Positions 15,849 to 24,657 of a stretch of 64,000 nucleotides of DNA are shown in pieces. The notes under the pieces are model-generated. The model was not told the DNA's origin. It worked only from the letters and a program-made list of their open reading frames with translations, and did no database searches. The DNA is from Marinospirillum celere (GTDB lineage Bacteria; Pseudomonadota; Gammaproteobacteria; Pseudomonadales; Halomonadaceae), in the NCBI RefSeq assembly GCF_900112235.1, contig NZ_FOLH01000003.1, positions 471,298 through 535,297 of the forward strand, written 5' to 3'. How positions within the stretch are numbered: the first letter of the stretch is position 1; each line of letters opens with the position of its first letter. A program made the translations under genes and the position numbers.

Positions 15849-18062
15849 TCATTTGGTATTCAGGTCGTGGGTCACACGTATGCGCTTTAGGTGGCGCACC
15901 AGAGAAGCCGTAAACAGGGAAAAGTGGGCACGTACAGGCACCCAAATCAGACTAAGTACAATCCGTAGCGCGCGCATGAAGGGAATCGGGCGGGCTCGGC
16001 GCTCTTGAAAATAAATCCAGCGGGCACTATCACTAAAACTCAGGGCCACGGCTTCATCCTGCTCCTTGCTGGTACGCGGCGTGAATTGCACACCCAGTTC
16101 GGTACCTCGATAGCCGGGAATCACTGCCCGCACCACCAGAGGCAGATCCAGTTGTCGCTGCAAGGCAGGCGACCAGCAGCTCAAAAAATGCTGTTCCCCC
16201 GGTTTAATATCCACCGCTTCTTTAGGTGCCAGTCGGCTGCCTCCCGCCGATACATCCAGCAGTTTGCAGGCCACACACCGACCATCTTCCAGCACCAGGT
16301 AACCTTCCTCGGTCACCGGCAAACGCGGTGCAGTGCGTTGTTGTTTCCGCTCCAGCAAGGCCCCCAGGGCTGCAAAAACCGTCAGGAAATTGAATAGATT
16401 CCACAGCAAAACGATAACCGTCAGCTCACGCGTCAAGGGGTCTGCCCAAAAGCGATAGCCGCCCACAACAAAGCCCAGAATCAGCAGCATAAAGAGCACA
16501 TAAAAGGGCTTGGCCAGGGGGGAAATGAAATCCTGCTCCAGGGTGTCGCCCTTGGGGGTGACCATGAAGGAAGGCTTGCGGGGGTTAATGAACACCTTGA
16601 CGATAGCCACCAGCGAAAACACACACTGCATGATTTCGTAAAGCTCAGAGATCAACGGCCAGCGGGTTCGGCCAAACAGCATGGATGAAACCATGTAGGT
16701 GCCAATCACATGCGGCAGGGTATAGGCCAGTATTTCCATAAAGGAGGCGTTGTAGATCTGCATACCAAAGTAGAGGTAGGCTAGCGGTGACAATAGAAAG
16801 ATGGCGCGGGCAAAAGGAAACATCCAAAACAGGATGGAGCTCATGTAACCCACCCGCTGGTACCACTTGAGACCAGGTGCCAGATAGGGCTTTTTCAACA
16901 GTAATATCTGAGTCATACCCTGCGCCCAGCGCATCCGTTGGGTGATAAAACCAGTGAAGGTTTCCGGTGCCAAACCGGCGACCATCGGACGATCCACATA
17001 AATTGAGCGATAACCCTTGCTGTGCAGGTCGAAGGCTGTTTCACAGTCCTCAGTAATGGAGTCACCCGATAGCCCACCCACTTCATCCAGATGCTTGCGG
17101 CGCAAAACGGCAGCCGAACCGCAGAAAAACGAAGCCGACCAAAAATCCAGACCGCGCTGAATGGTCTGGTAGAACATATCGTTTTCCGATGGCATGCGGC
17201 TGAAGGACTGCAGCAGGTTACGGTCCACCGGATCTGGATTGATCATGAAGTGAGGTGTCTGCACCAGAAACACATCATCGTGACGGACAAACCAGGGCAC
17301 CGTGTGGTCCAGAAAATCTACCGTGGGCACATGATCGGCATCCAGAATTACCACCAGATCACCGGACACAAATTGCAGGGCATGGTTGATATTGCCAGCC
17401 TTGGCCCGTTCATTGCGTGGACGGGTCAGGTAGTGAGTGCCCAGCCGGGCACAGAGTGCCTGTAAAGTCTTGCGACGCACCCGAGCATCCTCTGCAGCCA
17501 CCGGATTTTCAGCAGCAAGTTTCTGGTCAGTACCCCCATCATCCAACAGATAGACTTTCAGCTTTTCAGCCGGGTAATCCAGCATCAAGGCAGCACGCAG
17601 GGTAATTTCCAGCAACTCTGGATCTTCGTTGTAGGAGGGCACCAACACATCCACTGTTGGCAGCTCGGCATCTTCTGGCAAATCCTTGATGCTCAATAGA
17701 GGCCGCTTCAAGGGGACGGCATTCACAATACAGCCAAGAATATGAATGGCAGCAGAGTAGAGTTCGGCAATAAACAGCAGGAGGACGGCAGCCAGGGTGA
17801 TGTAGTCAGTTGCCGTCAACGTGTAGGTGCCTCGCCAAGCCAGGTAGCGCAGGGTCAGGAAGCAGCCTGCCAGCAATACCAGCAGCCGGAAATAATCACC
17901 CCAGCGAGTTTTCAGAGCATTCTGGGCAAACCAAATAACACACAGCAGGGTAATAGCAGATACCAACTGAGCAGACGAATCCATCGGCAGAAAGAAAAGC
18001 ACTGCCAGAAATAGCAAGCTGACCAGTAGAAGCCCCTGCTTCTTGTAATTTTCAGGAGTCAT
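15849..18062 (-). CDS. bcsA: Cellulose synthase catalytic subunit BcsA with PilZ domain
   Basis: A 737-residue inner-membrane glycosyltransferase family 2 enzyme that polymerises UDP-glucose and translocates the chain. Catalytic motifs are all present: DDG (174-176), DAD (241-243), FFCGS (312-316), TED (337-339) and QRMRW (375-379), between amino-terminal and carboxy-terminal membrane segments. The C-terminal PilZ domain has RTAPR (576-580) and DVSAGG (603-608), the c-di-GMP-binding RxxxR and DxSxxG motifs, so it should be switched on by c-di-GMP. Its ATG overlaps the stop of the small upstream gene by four bases. Confidence 0.95.
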   Translation of the reverse strand: MTPENYKKQGLLLVSLLFLAVLFFLPMDSSAQLVSAITLLCVIWFAQNALKTRWGDYFRLLVLLAGCFLTLRYLAWRGTYTLTATDYITLAAVLLLFIAELYSAAIHILGCIVNAVPLKRPLLSIKDLPEDAELPTVDVLVPSYNEDPELLEITLRAALMLDYPAEKLKVYLLDDGGTDQKLAAENPVAAEDARVRRKTLQALCARLGTHYLTRPRNERAKAGNINHALQFVSGDLVVILDADHVPTVDFLDHTVPWFVRHDDVFLVQTPHFMINPDPVDRNLLQSFSRMPSENDMFYQTIQRGLDFWSASFFCGSAAVLRRKHLDEVGGLSGDSITEDCETAFDLHSKGYRSIYVDRPMVAGLAPETFTGFITQRMRWAQGMTQILLLKKPYLAPGLKWYQRVGYMSSILFWMFPFARAIFLLSPLAYLYFGMQIYNASFMEILAYTLPHVIGTYMVSSMLFGRTRWPLISELYEIMQCVFSLVAIVKVFINPRKPSFMVTPKGDTLEQDFISPLAKPFYVLFMLLILGFVVGGYRFWADPLTRELTVIVLLWNLFNFLTVFAALGALLERKQQRTAPRLPVTEEGYLVLEDGRCVACKLLDVSAGGSRLAPKEAVDIKPGEQHFLSCWSPALQRQLDLPLVVRAVIPGYRGTELGVQFTPRTSKEQDEAVALSFSDSARWIYFQERRARPIPFMRALRIVLSLIWVPVRAHFSLFTASLVRHLKRIRVTHDLNTK

Positions 18063-18457
18063 ACAGCTAGTCCAGAGCGCTGTTTTACTTCCGAGGGTTC
18101 GGATATCACGCGGGGGTGAGCAGTATTAGTGGTCAAGCGCCCTGCTTCATCCACACGCAGTCCAGCCATAAAAAATGCACGGGCCAACTGGTTACGCTTT
18201 TTCTCCACTCTGCGCAACAGCATGCCCAGAACGGGTGCAAGCACGAAGAAAAAAGGCAAAATGACAAGGGGCAGTGCGATCAGCAACCAGCTTCGAGGGG
18301 ACATCAGCAGGATGAACACCAGATTACTCAGGCTTAAAATCAAGCCGGTATAAGCAAGCACTCGCCACTGCTGGAGATGCCGACAAAGCTGAACCTGACG
18401 ATGAAAAGCATTCAGTTGCATCGACCAATGAACTGAAGCGGAAGGCTTAGTATCCAT
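18059..18457 (-). CDS. Unknown small membrane protein at the head of the cellulose operon
   Basis: About 132 residues from the ATG at 18457; an in-frame TTG at 18523 would give 154. I recognise no family. It has a basic N-terminal amphipathic region (SMQLNAFHRQVQLCRHLQQW), two adjoining hydrophobic segments (about residues 34-52 and 56-79), then a charged cytosolic tail (RRVEKKRNQLARAFFMAGL). Neither start has a good ribosome site. The stop overlaps the bcsA start (ATGA), so it is translationally coupled to the synthase and likely to be an accessory subunit or assembly factor. It is not similar by eye to BcsD, BcsE, BcsF, BcsG, BcsQ or BcsR. Confidence 0.65.
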   Translation of the reverse strand: MDTKPSASVHWSMQLNAFHRQVQLCRHLQQWRVLAYTGLILSLSNLVFILLMSPRSWLLIALPLVILPFFFVLAPVLGMLLRRVEKKRNQLARAFFMAGLRVDEAGRLTTNTAHPRVISEPSEVKQRSGLAV

Positions 18458-18613
18458 AAGTTTGTGTCTTTTAGATGCGTTCAGTTTAAAGACCCCGCTA
18501 AGCAAGAGATCACCATTACACAAACTTACGCTAAACTTACATAAAAAGCACTAACAAACAATTAACATGCCATTCTTTTTTCTTAACAGGGCTGGAAAAG
18601 TCCCGCATGACAG

Positions 18614-19837
18614 TCAACCAGCACCCGCACTTAATAAACCAAAAATATGGAAGCCACCTATGTAGGTTCCAGCAGCTGAACCCAGGGTGGCAAAAATAAA
18701 CACCAGCAGGGTGCGAGACACTCGGTTTTTCCACCAGCCTTTGAATTCAGCTGTATCCTGGCGTAACCGGGAAAAGTCTTCCACCTTGGGTTTTCTGACC
18801 AATAATTCCGCGCCGGCAGCAACAAAGCCTGCCCCTATGGTCGGATTTAGGGAGGTCAGGGGTGCCGCTACAAAGGCGGTCAGTATGGTGAGTGGATGGG
18901 CGCCAGCTAGCAGAACCCCAAGCGCACTCAGGCCACCATTGATTAGCACCCAGTCGAGCATCATTTGCAGGCCCAGCTCAGTGTTATGGCGAAAACCGAT
19001 AATAAAACCCGTGATCACCAGTGCGGCAATAATCCAGGGAATAAATTTTGGCCAGCGGCTGGGGGGGGGAACCGAATCGAGGATGGCCAACTGATCTTTG
19101 AGTTCTTCCGGCAAATGGCCTTTCAGGTTTTCTTCCAAGCCCTTCAAATGGCCAGCACCTACAACAACCAAGACTTTCTTGTAGCGGCTATCGCCATTTT
19201 CCTGTGCCAAGCGCAAGGCCATGTAGTGATCCCGCTCGGCAATCAGTGCCTGATAGAGTTTTTCTGACTCTTGAGCAAATTCACTGAAAGTGGCTTCCAG
19301 TACATCACCTTCTTTCAGCTTTTCAATTTCTTCAGAGGTCACCTTTTCACGTGAAAAAAGGCTGCCCACCAAGCCGGAAATCAAAGCAGTGCGCTGCCAC
19401 CAGGGAACACTGCGATAAACGCGTTTTAGGGTGACACCCACATCCCTATCAATTGTCATCAAGGGAAGGCCAGCAGCCTTGGCTTCTTCTATCGCCGCCT
19501 TCATTTCTTCACCCGGCGCTATGCCAGATTCTTCAGCCACCCTCTGTTGAAAAGAACCCAGAGCCAAGTTGGCAGCTACCATTCCCGCCTTGCCTTCCTT
19601 GATGACCTGGAAAAGATTCATCTTGGCCAGCGCATCCGGGTTGGTCATATTGTGATAGCGCGCCGGACAGAGCTCTACCGCCACAGCATCAAATCCGCCA
19701 TTTCGAATCAATTCGCGAACTTCTTCTGCACTCGCTTTGGAGACATGAGCCGTCCCTAGCAGCGTATAATCAGTTTCGTGTTTACGTAACAGTTTACGTG
19801 GTCCACTGGACGTTGCAGATGGGGCTGAAGCAGTCAT
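18614..19837 (-). CDS. TraB/PrgY family membrane protein
   Basis: A 407-residue protein. The N-terminal TraB domain begins at about residue 24 with the signature LLGTAHVSKASAEEV and continues with VAVELCPARY; a conserved VVVGAGHLKGL lies near residue 224. The C-terminal part (about 260-407) has several membrane segments. The family includes PrgY-type pheromone-shutdown proteins and eukaryotic TRABD, some predicted to be metalloproteases; a role here is unknown. A run of nine Cs in the coding strand (plus-strand G at 19061-19069) falls in the Pro-Pro-Pro segment before the membrane half and could permit slippage. Confidence 0.85.
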   Translation of the reverse strand: MTASAPSATSSGPRKLLRKHETDYTLLGTAHVSKASAEEVRELIRNGGFDAVAVELCPARYHNMTNPDALAKMNLFQVIKEGKAGMVAANLALGSFQQRVAEESGIAPGEEMKAAIEEAKAAGLPLMTIDRDVGVTLKRVYRSVPWWQRTALISGLVGSLFSREKVTSEEIEKLKEGDVLEATFSEFAQESEKLYQALIAERDHYMALRLAQENGDSRYKKVLVVVGAGHLKGLEENLKGHLPEELKDQLAILDSVPPPSRWPKFIPWIIAALVITGFIIGFRHNTELGLQMMLDWVLINGGLSALGVLLAGAHPLTILTAFVAAPLTSLNPTIGAGFVAAGAELLVRKPKVEDFSRLRQDTAEFKGWWKNRVSRTLLVFIFATLGSAAGTYIGGFHIFGLLSAGAG

Positions 19838-19989
19838 GTATCCCTGTTTCCTGAAGTAAAAAAATTAAAGGGCGCATTAGACCAGAAAGTAAACCAAAAG
19901 TCAGGTTATCTCCTGAGCTCTTTGCCTGTACAAAGCACTACAGAACCTCTAGGCTGGAAAGCCTTTCAACTACATCTAGGAGAGGCAGG

Positions 19990-20418
19990 ATGTCGACATC
20001 CATCGTTACCGCCATTATTGAAGAGCTCAGCCAGGAACCCACGCTGAAAAATGACGATGCCGCCCTACTCAAGGCGATTATCCTCAACCTGCATATGAGC
20101 CCGGATGCTTTGCGTGAAATCCATGCCAGCCCTGAATTTAAAATGGCCATGAGTAACCCAGCAATCAGCATTACCTCGGACCGCAACGCCCCTTTATTTA
20201 TGGCCGTTGGTGAGACCACGTTTAATGTTGATGGTGCCACAGCCAAGGATTTCTTTGACTGTGCCGATCTGATTCAGGCCAAACTCAACTGCTCTGACCA
20301 GGTGGCTGAAATTGCTGAAATGGTACTCATCCAGCGTATCCAGAAGTGGTTCTACGAGCGTGAAGATAGCAAGCCTATTCCGGTGCAGGGGTTTAGGCCC
20401 GGCATGGTGATTAACTAG
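19990..20418 (+). CDS. Unknown 142-residue protein
   Basis: A soluble, mostly helical 142-residue protein with no signal peptide; I do not recognise its family. The N-terminal half is acidic and helical (IIEELSQEPTLKNDDAALLKAIIL), followed by a strand-like core (GETTFNVDGA) and the helical segment CADLIQAKLNCSDQVAEIAEM. A strong AGGAG site precedes the ATG, so it is probably a real gene. It is single, and its last four bases (CTAG) are shared with the stop of sufT on the other strand. Confidence 0.75.
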   Translation: MSTSIVTAIIEELSQEPTLKNDDAALLKAIILNLHMSPDALREIHASPEFKMAMSNPAISITSDRNAPLFMAVGETTFNVDGATAKDFFDCADLIQAKLNCSDQVAEIAEMVLIQRIQKWFYEREDSKPIPVQGFRPGMVIN

Positions 20419-20966
20419 AACATCCCCAATTCCAGCTGCGCATCTTCCGTCATCATTTCTCGTGACCAGGGTGGATCGAAGACGATTTCAGTATTCACCT
20501 GACTGATATCTTCTGCACCCTGGATTTTACGGCGCGCATCAGCAGCAATGACTTCACCCATACCACAGCCTGGGGCTGTTAGGGTCATGCGAATGTTGAG
20601 CATCTTGCGGCCATCCAGCAAATCCACAACCTTTAAACCATAGACCAGGCCCAGATCGACGATATTCACCGGAATTTCTGGATCAAAGCAGGTACGCAAC
20701 TGCTCCCAGGCAAAGTCTTCAATTTCCTGGTTGCTGGCTCCTTTGGGCAGCACGGGTTTTTGTAAAGCAGGCAAACCCAAAGCATCCAGGTTGGTGCCTT
20801 CGACCATATACAGGCGGCCCTGATGACCGACACTGACAGTGCTGCCTTTGGCCTGCATAACTTCAACTTCTTCACCCTGCGGCAGAGTTATCGTTTTGCC
20901 AAAGGGTACGGAAATCACTTCGGTTTCGCGTTGAAGTTTTACCTTGTCACCCTTTTGAAGACTCAT
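20415..20966 (-). CDS. sufT: Fe-S assembly protein SufT, long form
   Basis: A 183-residue protein with an N-terminal extension (about 1-75, a small beta domain) and a C-terminal DUF59/MIP18 domain: CFDPEIPVNIVDLGLVYGL, then MTLTAPGCGMGEV (the conserved TAPGC cysteine) and VFDPPWSREMM. SufT proteins assist Fe-S cluster maturation or delivery. The start overlaps the sufS stop by four bases, and it is the last gene of the suf operon. The long form with the N-terminal extension is a known subtype in suf operons. Confidence 0.92.
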   Translation of the reverse strand: MSLQKGDKVKLQRETEVISVPFGKTITLPQGEEVEVMQAKGSTVSVGHQGRLYMVEGTNLDALGLPALQKPVLPKGASNQEIEDFAWEQLRTCFDPEIPVNIVDLGLVYGLKVVDLLDGRKMLNIRMTLTAPGCGMGEVIAADARRKIQGAEDISQVNTEIVFDPPWSREMMTEDAQLELGMF

Positions 20967-22219
20967 ACCAGCATCTCCCTGACCCGCTTGAGGCCAGCAA
21001 CAAAGACATCGACTTCTTCCAGAGTGTTATAGGCGGCGAAAGAGGCTCGGGCAGTGGCATCCACACCCAGGTGGTGCAGCACCGGCATCGCACAATGATG
21101 ACCCGTGCGGATGGCAATACCCAACTGGTCAGTCAACAAGCCCAAATCCTGGGCATGGGCACCTTCCAGGACAAAAGAAATAACGGCCGCTTTGCCGGGT
21201 GCTTCGCCTAAAATTCGCAGGCCCGGCAGCTCGGTTTGCATTTGTTCAGTGGCATAGTCAAGTAACGCATGCTCCCAAGCCGCCAGCTTGCCTAGCTCCA
21301 GGTCCAGCATCCAGTCAGCAGCCACACCCAGACCTATGGCTTCAGCAATCGCCGGGGTTCCTGCTTCAAATTTGTGCGGCAGGCCAGCATAGGTAGTTTT
21401 TTCAAAGGTCACGATATCGATCATGTCCCCACCACCCTGCCAAGGCGGCATGGCTTCCAATAGCTTTTCCTTGCCATAGAGCACGCCGATGCCCGTAGGA
21501 CCATACATTTTGTGGCCGGAAAAAACATAAAAATCGGCATCCAGAGCCTGCACATCCACAGCCTGGTGAGGTACAGCCTGGGCGCCATCAACAAGCACCA
21601 GTGCTCCCTTATCATGGGCTTGGCGAACCAGTTGAGTGATGGGGTTAACCGTTCCCAAAGCATTGGAAACCTGGGTAATGGCTAGCAACTTAACCTTTTC
21701 GGTCATCAGTTCTTCAAAAGCCTGCAGATCCAGGCTGCCATTTTCCAGAATCGGAATCACTTTGAGTTCAATACCCAACTGATCTCTTAGCTGCTGCCAG
21801 GGAACAATATTCGCATGGTGCTCCATCATTGAAACCAGGACTTGATCACCGGCTTTTAAGTTGGCTCGACCCCAGCTTTGGGCAACCAGGTTGATCGCTT
21901 CAGTTGCTCCCCGCGTGAAAATAATTTCCTTGTGGGAAGCTGCATTGATGAATTTCTGAAGCTTGCCACGCGCCTCTTCATGCGCATCTGTTGCCTCCTG
22001 AGACAGGGTATGCAGGCCACGGTGGATGTTGGCATTGGTCTGGCGATAGTATTGATCCATGGCCTCAATAACGGCCAGAGGCTTCTGGCAGGTGGCTGCA
22101 TTATCCAGATACACAAGGGGCTTGCCATTGACCTGACGCTGCAGAATCGGAAACTGGGCCCGCAAGGCTTGGAGATCAAAATCTGGCTGCTGCAGGGCAT
22201 CGAACGCTAGTTCACTCAT
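20963..22219 (-). CDS. sufS: Cysteine desulfurase SufS
   Basis: A 418-residue PLP-dependent enzyme that removes sulfur from cysteine for Fe-S assembly. The PLP lysine is in the FSGHKMYGPTGIG segment (about residue 230) and the catalytic cysteine in IRTGHHCAMP (about residue 370); VYLDNAATCQKP near residue 36 and FTRGATEAINLVA are family features. These place it in the SufS group of desulfurases. No sufE or sufU is seen in this operon, so the sulfur acceptor must be encoded elsewhere or be absent. A 209-base spacer with a palindromic element separates it from sufD. Confidence 0.95.
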   Translation of the reverse strand: MSELAFDALQQPDFDLQALRAQFPILQRQVNGKPLVYLDNAATCQKPLAVIEAMDQYYRQTNANIHRGLHTLSQEATDAHEEARGKLQKFINAASHKEIIFTRGATEAINLVAQSWGRANLKAGDQVLVSMMEHHANIVPWQQLRDQLGIELKVIPILENGSLDLQAFEELMTEKVKLLAITQVSNALGTVNPITQLVRQAHDKGALVLVDGAQAVPHQAVDVQALDADFYVFSGHKMYGPTGIGVLYGKEKLLEAMPPWQGGGDMIDIVTFEKTTYAGLPHKFEAGTPAIAEAIGLGVAADWMLDLELGKLAAWEHALLDYATEQMQTELPGLRILGEAPGKAAVISFVLEGAHAQDLGLLTDQLGIAIRTGHHCAMPVLHHLGVDATARASFAAYNTLEEVDVFVAGLKRVREMLV

Positions 22220-22329
22220 AAATTCTATTCCTAATACTCCAGAAATCCGCTTCTCATCAATAATCGGCTCTCTGTTGCAAGGTAGCCTGAGACCAATTGG
22301 GCAGGGAGCTGCTAGCCGGGACGCGTAAA

Positions 22330-22374
22330 TACATCCATGTAAGCTCTGGCTGCAACCTCCTGTTGCAGACAGCC
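22330..22374. repeat. Palindromic intergenic element 1 (sufD-sufS gap)
   Basis: Two adjacent hairpins: TAC-ATCCAT-GTA (22330-22341), then CTGCAAC with loop CTCCT and GTTGCAG (22350-22368), followed by GACAGCC (22368-22374). AGCTCTGGC sits between them. Element 3 at 26192-26275 has the same layout and loops with different but still complementary arms. The element lies between co-directional operon genes. Confidence 0.7.
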
Positions 22375-22428
22375 CGGCATAGCAGCATCCCCGCCCACTT
22401 ATGCGGCATCAATTGGCTTCAGCGCAAC

Positions 22429-23736
22429 TTAAAGATCATCCAGATTCACCTGGTGTGGAAGATGTCCGGCAACGGTGGTTTCAACCAACTGATAAATCGG
22501 CTCAATATCAATTTTATCGACCACCTCATTGGCAAAAGCGAGGGTCAACAGACCGCGCGCCAGTTCGTCACTCAGGCCACGTGATTTGAGGTAAAAGAGT
22601 GCCGTTTCATCCAATTGGCCGGTGGTCGCTCCATGCGAGCACTTCACATCATCGGCATAGATTTCCAGCTCTGGCTTGGTGTCGATTTCGGCCTGATCAC
22701 TGAGTAGCAGGTTGGCATTGCTCTGCTGGGCATCAATTTGCTGGCTGTCTTTTTTGACGATGACCTTGCCATTGAATACACCCCGGGCCTTGTCATTCAA
22801 AATAGCCTTATAGGTTTCACGGCTGTAAGTGCGCGGCTCGTTGTGATTGACCAGGCTGTGGATATCCAGGTGTTGTTTATTGCGTCCAAACAAGAGGCCG
22901 GAAAATTCACTTTCGGCGCCAGTGCCATTGAGATCACACACCAGGTCATCACGGACCAGCTTGCCACCCAGATTGATATGGTGGCAGTAATAGCGGCTGT
23001 CACGCTTTTGCTCGACGTGGGTGCGATTGACCAACCAGCTTTGGTCACCGGGCTCTTGAAGGAGATAATGTGTTAATTGAGCATTACGCTCCAAAACGAC
23101 TTCTGCAACCCGGTTGGTAAAGTGTACCGCTTCTTCAGAACCCAGGAAGTGCTCGACCAAACGCACCTGACTATTGGCTCCGGCAGCTACCAGAATGCGG
23201 GGATGAGACATGCTGGCCTGATCACCAGCAACTGACAGGTGGATCAGGCTGATCGGCTTTTCAATAACCTGGTGGTTACCGATACGGATCATCGCGCCTT
23301 CGCCTGCAAAGGCAAAGTTGAGTGCTGTAAAGACATCACAGTCAATTCCAGCCAATCGCCCCATCATGCCGCAGGTGAGCTCCAATTCCTTATCCAAGGC
23401 TTCGGATAGGGGTTCAACGACCAGAGCAGCAGGCAACCCAGAAAGGTTTGACAACTCAGGTGCATAAACGCCATTCACAAAAACCAGGCGATGATCGTCC
23501 AGGGCTACGTCTCTTGCCTTCAAGACTTCTCTGGCCGCATCCAAATCAACCGTTTTCGGCAACAGAAAATCCCGCTTGGCAAGTGCTTTGGTATTGGTGT
23601 ATTTCCAGTTTTCAACACCATTAATGGGAAAACCCAGGTGCTCAAAACGAGCAAAAGCGGCAATGCGCTGACTCTTCAGCCAGCCGCTTTCTGCATCCTG
23701 ATTAAAGGCTGCAAAGGCTTCGGCATACTGGTTCAT
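22429..23736 (-). CDS. sufD: Fe-S scaffold subunit SufD
   Basis: A 435-residue protein of the SufB/SufD family, part of the SufBC2D scaffold. Seen is the family core SLVNHNEPRTYSRETYKAILNDKARGVFNGKV, then QQSNANLLLSDQAEIDTKPELEIYADDVKCSHGATTGQLDE, with the conserved cysteine and histidine (CSHGA). It starts inside the stop of sufC (ATGA overlap), so the two are made in step. The N-terminal half is the variable SufD-type helical part. The call is firm from family motifs and operon position. Confidence 0.95.
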   Translation of the reverse strand: MNQYAEAFAAFNQDAESGWLKSQRIAAFARFEHLGFPINGVENWKYTNTKALAKRDFLLPKTVDLDAAREVLKARDVALDDHRLVFVNGVYAPELSNLSGLPAALVVEPLSEALDKELELTCGMMGRLAGIDCDVFTALNFAFAGEGAMIRIGNHQVIEKPISLIHLSVAGDQASMSHPRILVAAGANSQVRLVEHFLGSEEAVHFTNRVAEVVLERNAQLTHYLLQEPGDQSWLVNRTHVEQKRDSRYYCHHINLGGKLVRDDLVCDLNGTGAESEFSGLLFGRNKQHLDIHSLVNHNEPRTYSRETYKAILNDKARGVFNGKVIVKKDSQQIDAQQSNANLLLSDQAEIDTKPELEIYADDVKCSHGATTGQLDETALFYLKSRGLSDELARGLLTLAFANEVVDKIDIEPIYQLVETTVAGHLPHQVNLDDL

Positions 23737-24482
23737 GCAGCACCCTCCAGCAGCCAGTCGTACCCTTTTTTCTCCAGTTCAAATGCCAGGGACTTGTCAC
23801 CTGTTTTAACAATGCGTCCATCAACCAGTACATGAATCACATCAGGAACGATGTAATCCAGCAAACGCTGATAGTGGGTAATCATCAGAATGCTGCGCTC
23901 GGCAGTACGTAAGGAGTTGACGCCATCAGCCACGGTTTTCATGGCATCGATATCCAGGCCCGAGTCAATTTCGTCCAACAGCGCCAGCTTAGGCTCCAGA
24001 ATCAGCATCTGGAGAATTTCGTTGCGTTTTTTCTCACCACCGGAGAAGCCTTCGTTAACAGCACGGTGCATAAAGCTGTTATCCATCTTCATGAACTTAA
24101 GCTTTTCACGAATCAGCTTCATAAACGCCGGGGCTTCGATTTCATCTAAACCCTGCTCCTTGCGCTTGGCATTCAAAGCGGCCTTAAGCAGATAGACGTT
24201 TTTCACGCCTGGAATTTCGACGGGATACTGGAAGCCCAGCAGCAAACCAGCACGAGCACGCTCTTCAACATCCATTTCCAGCAGGTCTTCGCCTTCAAAG
24301 GTCACACTACCGCTGGTAACTTCATAGCCCTCACGCCCGGTCAGCACGGCAGACAGGGTTGATTTACCGGCACCGTTGGGGCCCATAATGGCGTGAACTT
24401 CACCTGGCTGAATACTCAGGTTCAGGCCCTTAAGGATTTCGGTTCCTTCAACTCGGGCATGGAGGTCTTTAATTTCAATCAT
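23733..24482 (-). CDS. sufC: Fe-S assembly ATPase SufC
   Basis: A 249-residue ABC-type ATPase of the SufBCD scaffold. Walker A is GPNGAGKST (about 35-43), the signature is FSGGEKKR (about 145-152), Walker B is LALLDEIDSGLDID, and the H-loop is in ITHYQRLL. SufC drives conformational change of the SufB-SufD pair during cluster assembly. It sits between sufB and sufD; the 175-base gap from sufB contains a palindromic element, unlike the ATGA overlap with sufD. Length and motifs are normal for the family. Confidence 0.97.
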   Translation of the reverse strand: MIEIKDLHARVEGTEILKGLNLSIQPGEVHAIMGPNGAGKSTLSAVLTGREGYEVTSGSVTFEGEDLLEMDVEERARAGLLLGFQYPVEIPGVKNVYLLKAALNAKRKEQGLDEIEAPAFMKLIREKLKFMKMDNSFMHRAVNEGFSGGEKKRNEILQMLILEPKLALLDEIDSGLDIDAMKTVADGVNSLRTAERSILMITHYQRLLDYIVPDVIHVLVDGRIVKTGDKSLAFELEKKGYDWLLEGAA

Positions 24483-24595
24483 TGTGGAATCCTGTTTTCA
24501 ATTCATCAATTCGGGTAAAAAGGCAGCAGTAGCGGACCTACTACGGCAGGGCTGCTGAGCGCAAGTGGAGCCAGGGAAGGCGTAACGCAGCTCGT

Positions 24596-24631
24596 ACAAA
24601 CCCGGAAGGTTTGTCCGGCTGGCAAGCCAGC
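24596..24631. repeat. Palindromic intergenic element 2 (sufB-sufC gap)
   Basis: Two adjacent hairpins: ACAAACC with loop CGGAA and GGTTTGT (24596-24614), then GCTGGC-AA-GCCAGC (24618-24631). Read on the minus strand the first loop is TTCCG, which fits the NTCCN loop of elements 1 and 3, so this is probably the same family in the opposite orientation. Confidence 0.65.
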
Positions 24632-24657
24632 GCCCTGCAAAGCAGTGAGTTCCAGCA

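Noticed and set aside
15835..15945. Upstream extension of bcsB (37 codons)
   Set aside because: It overlaps bcsA out of frame, has no signal peptide before the real one, and a good ribosome site lies before 15834.
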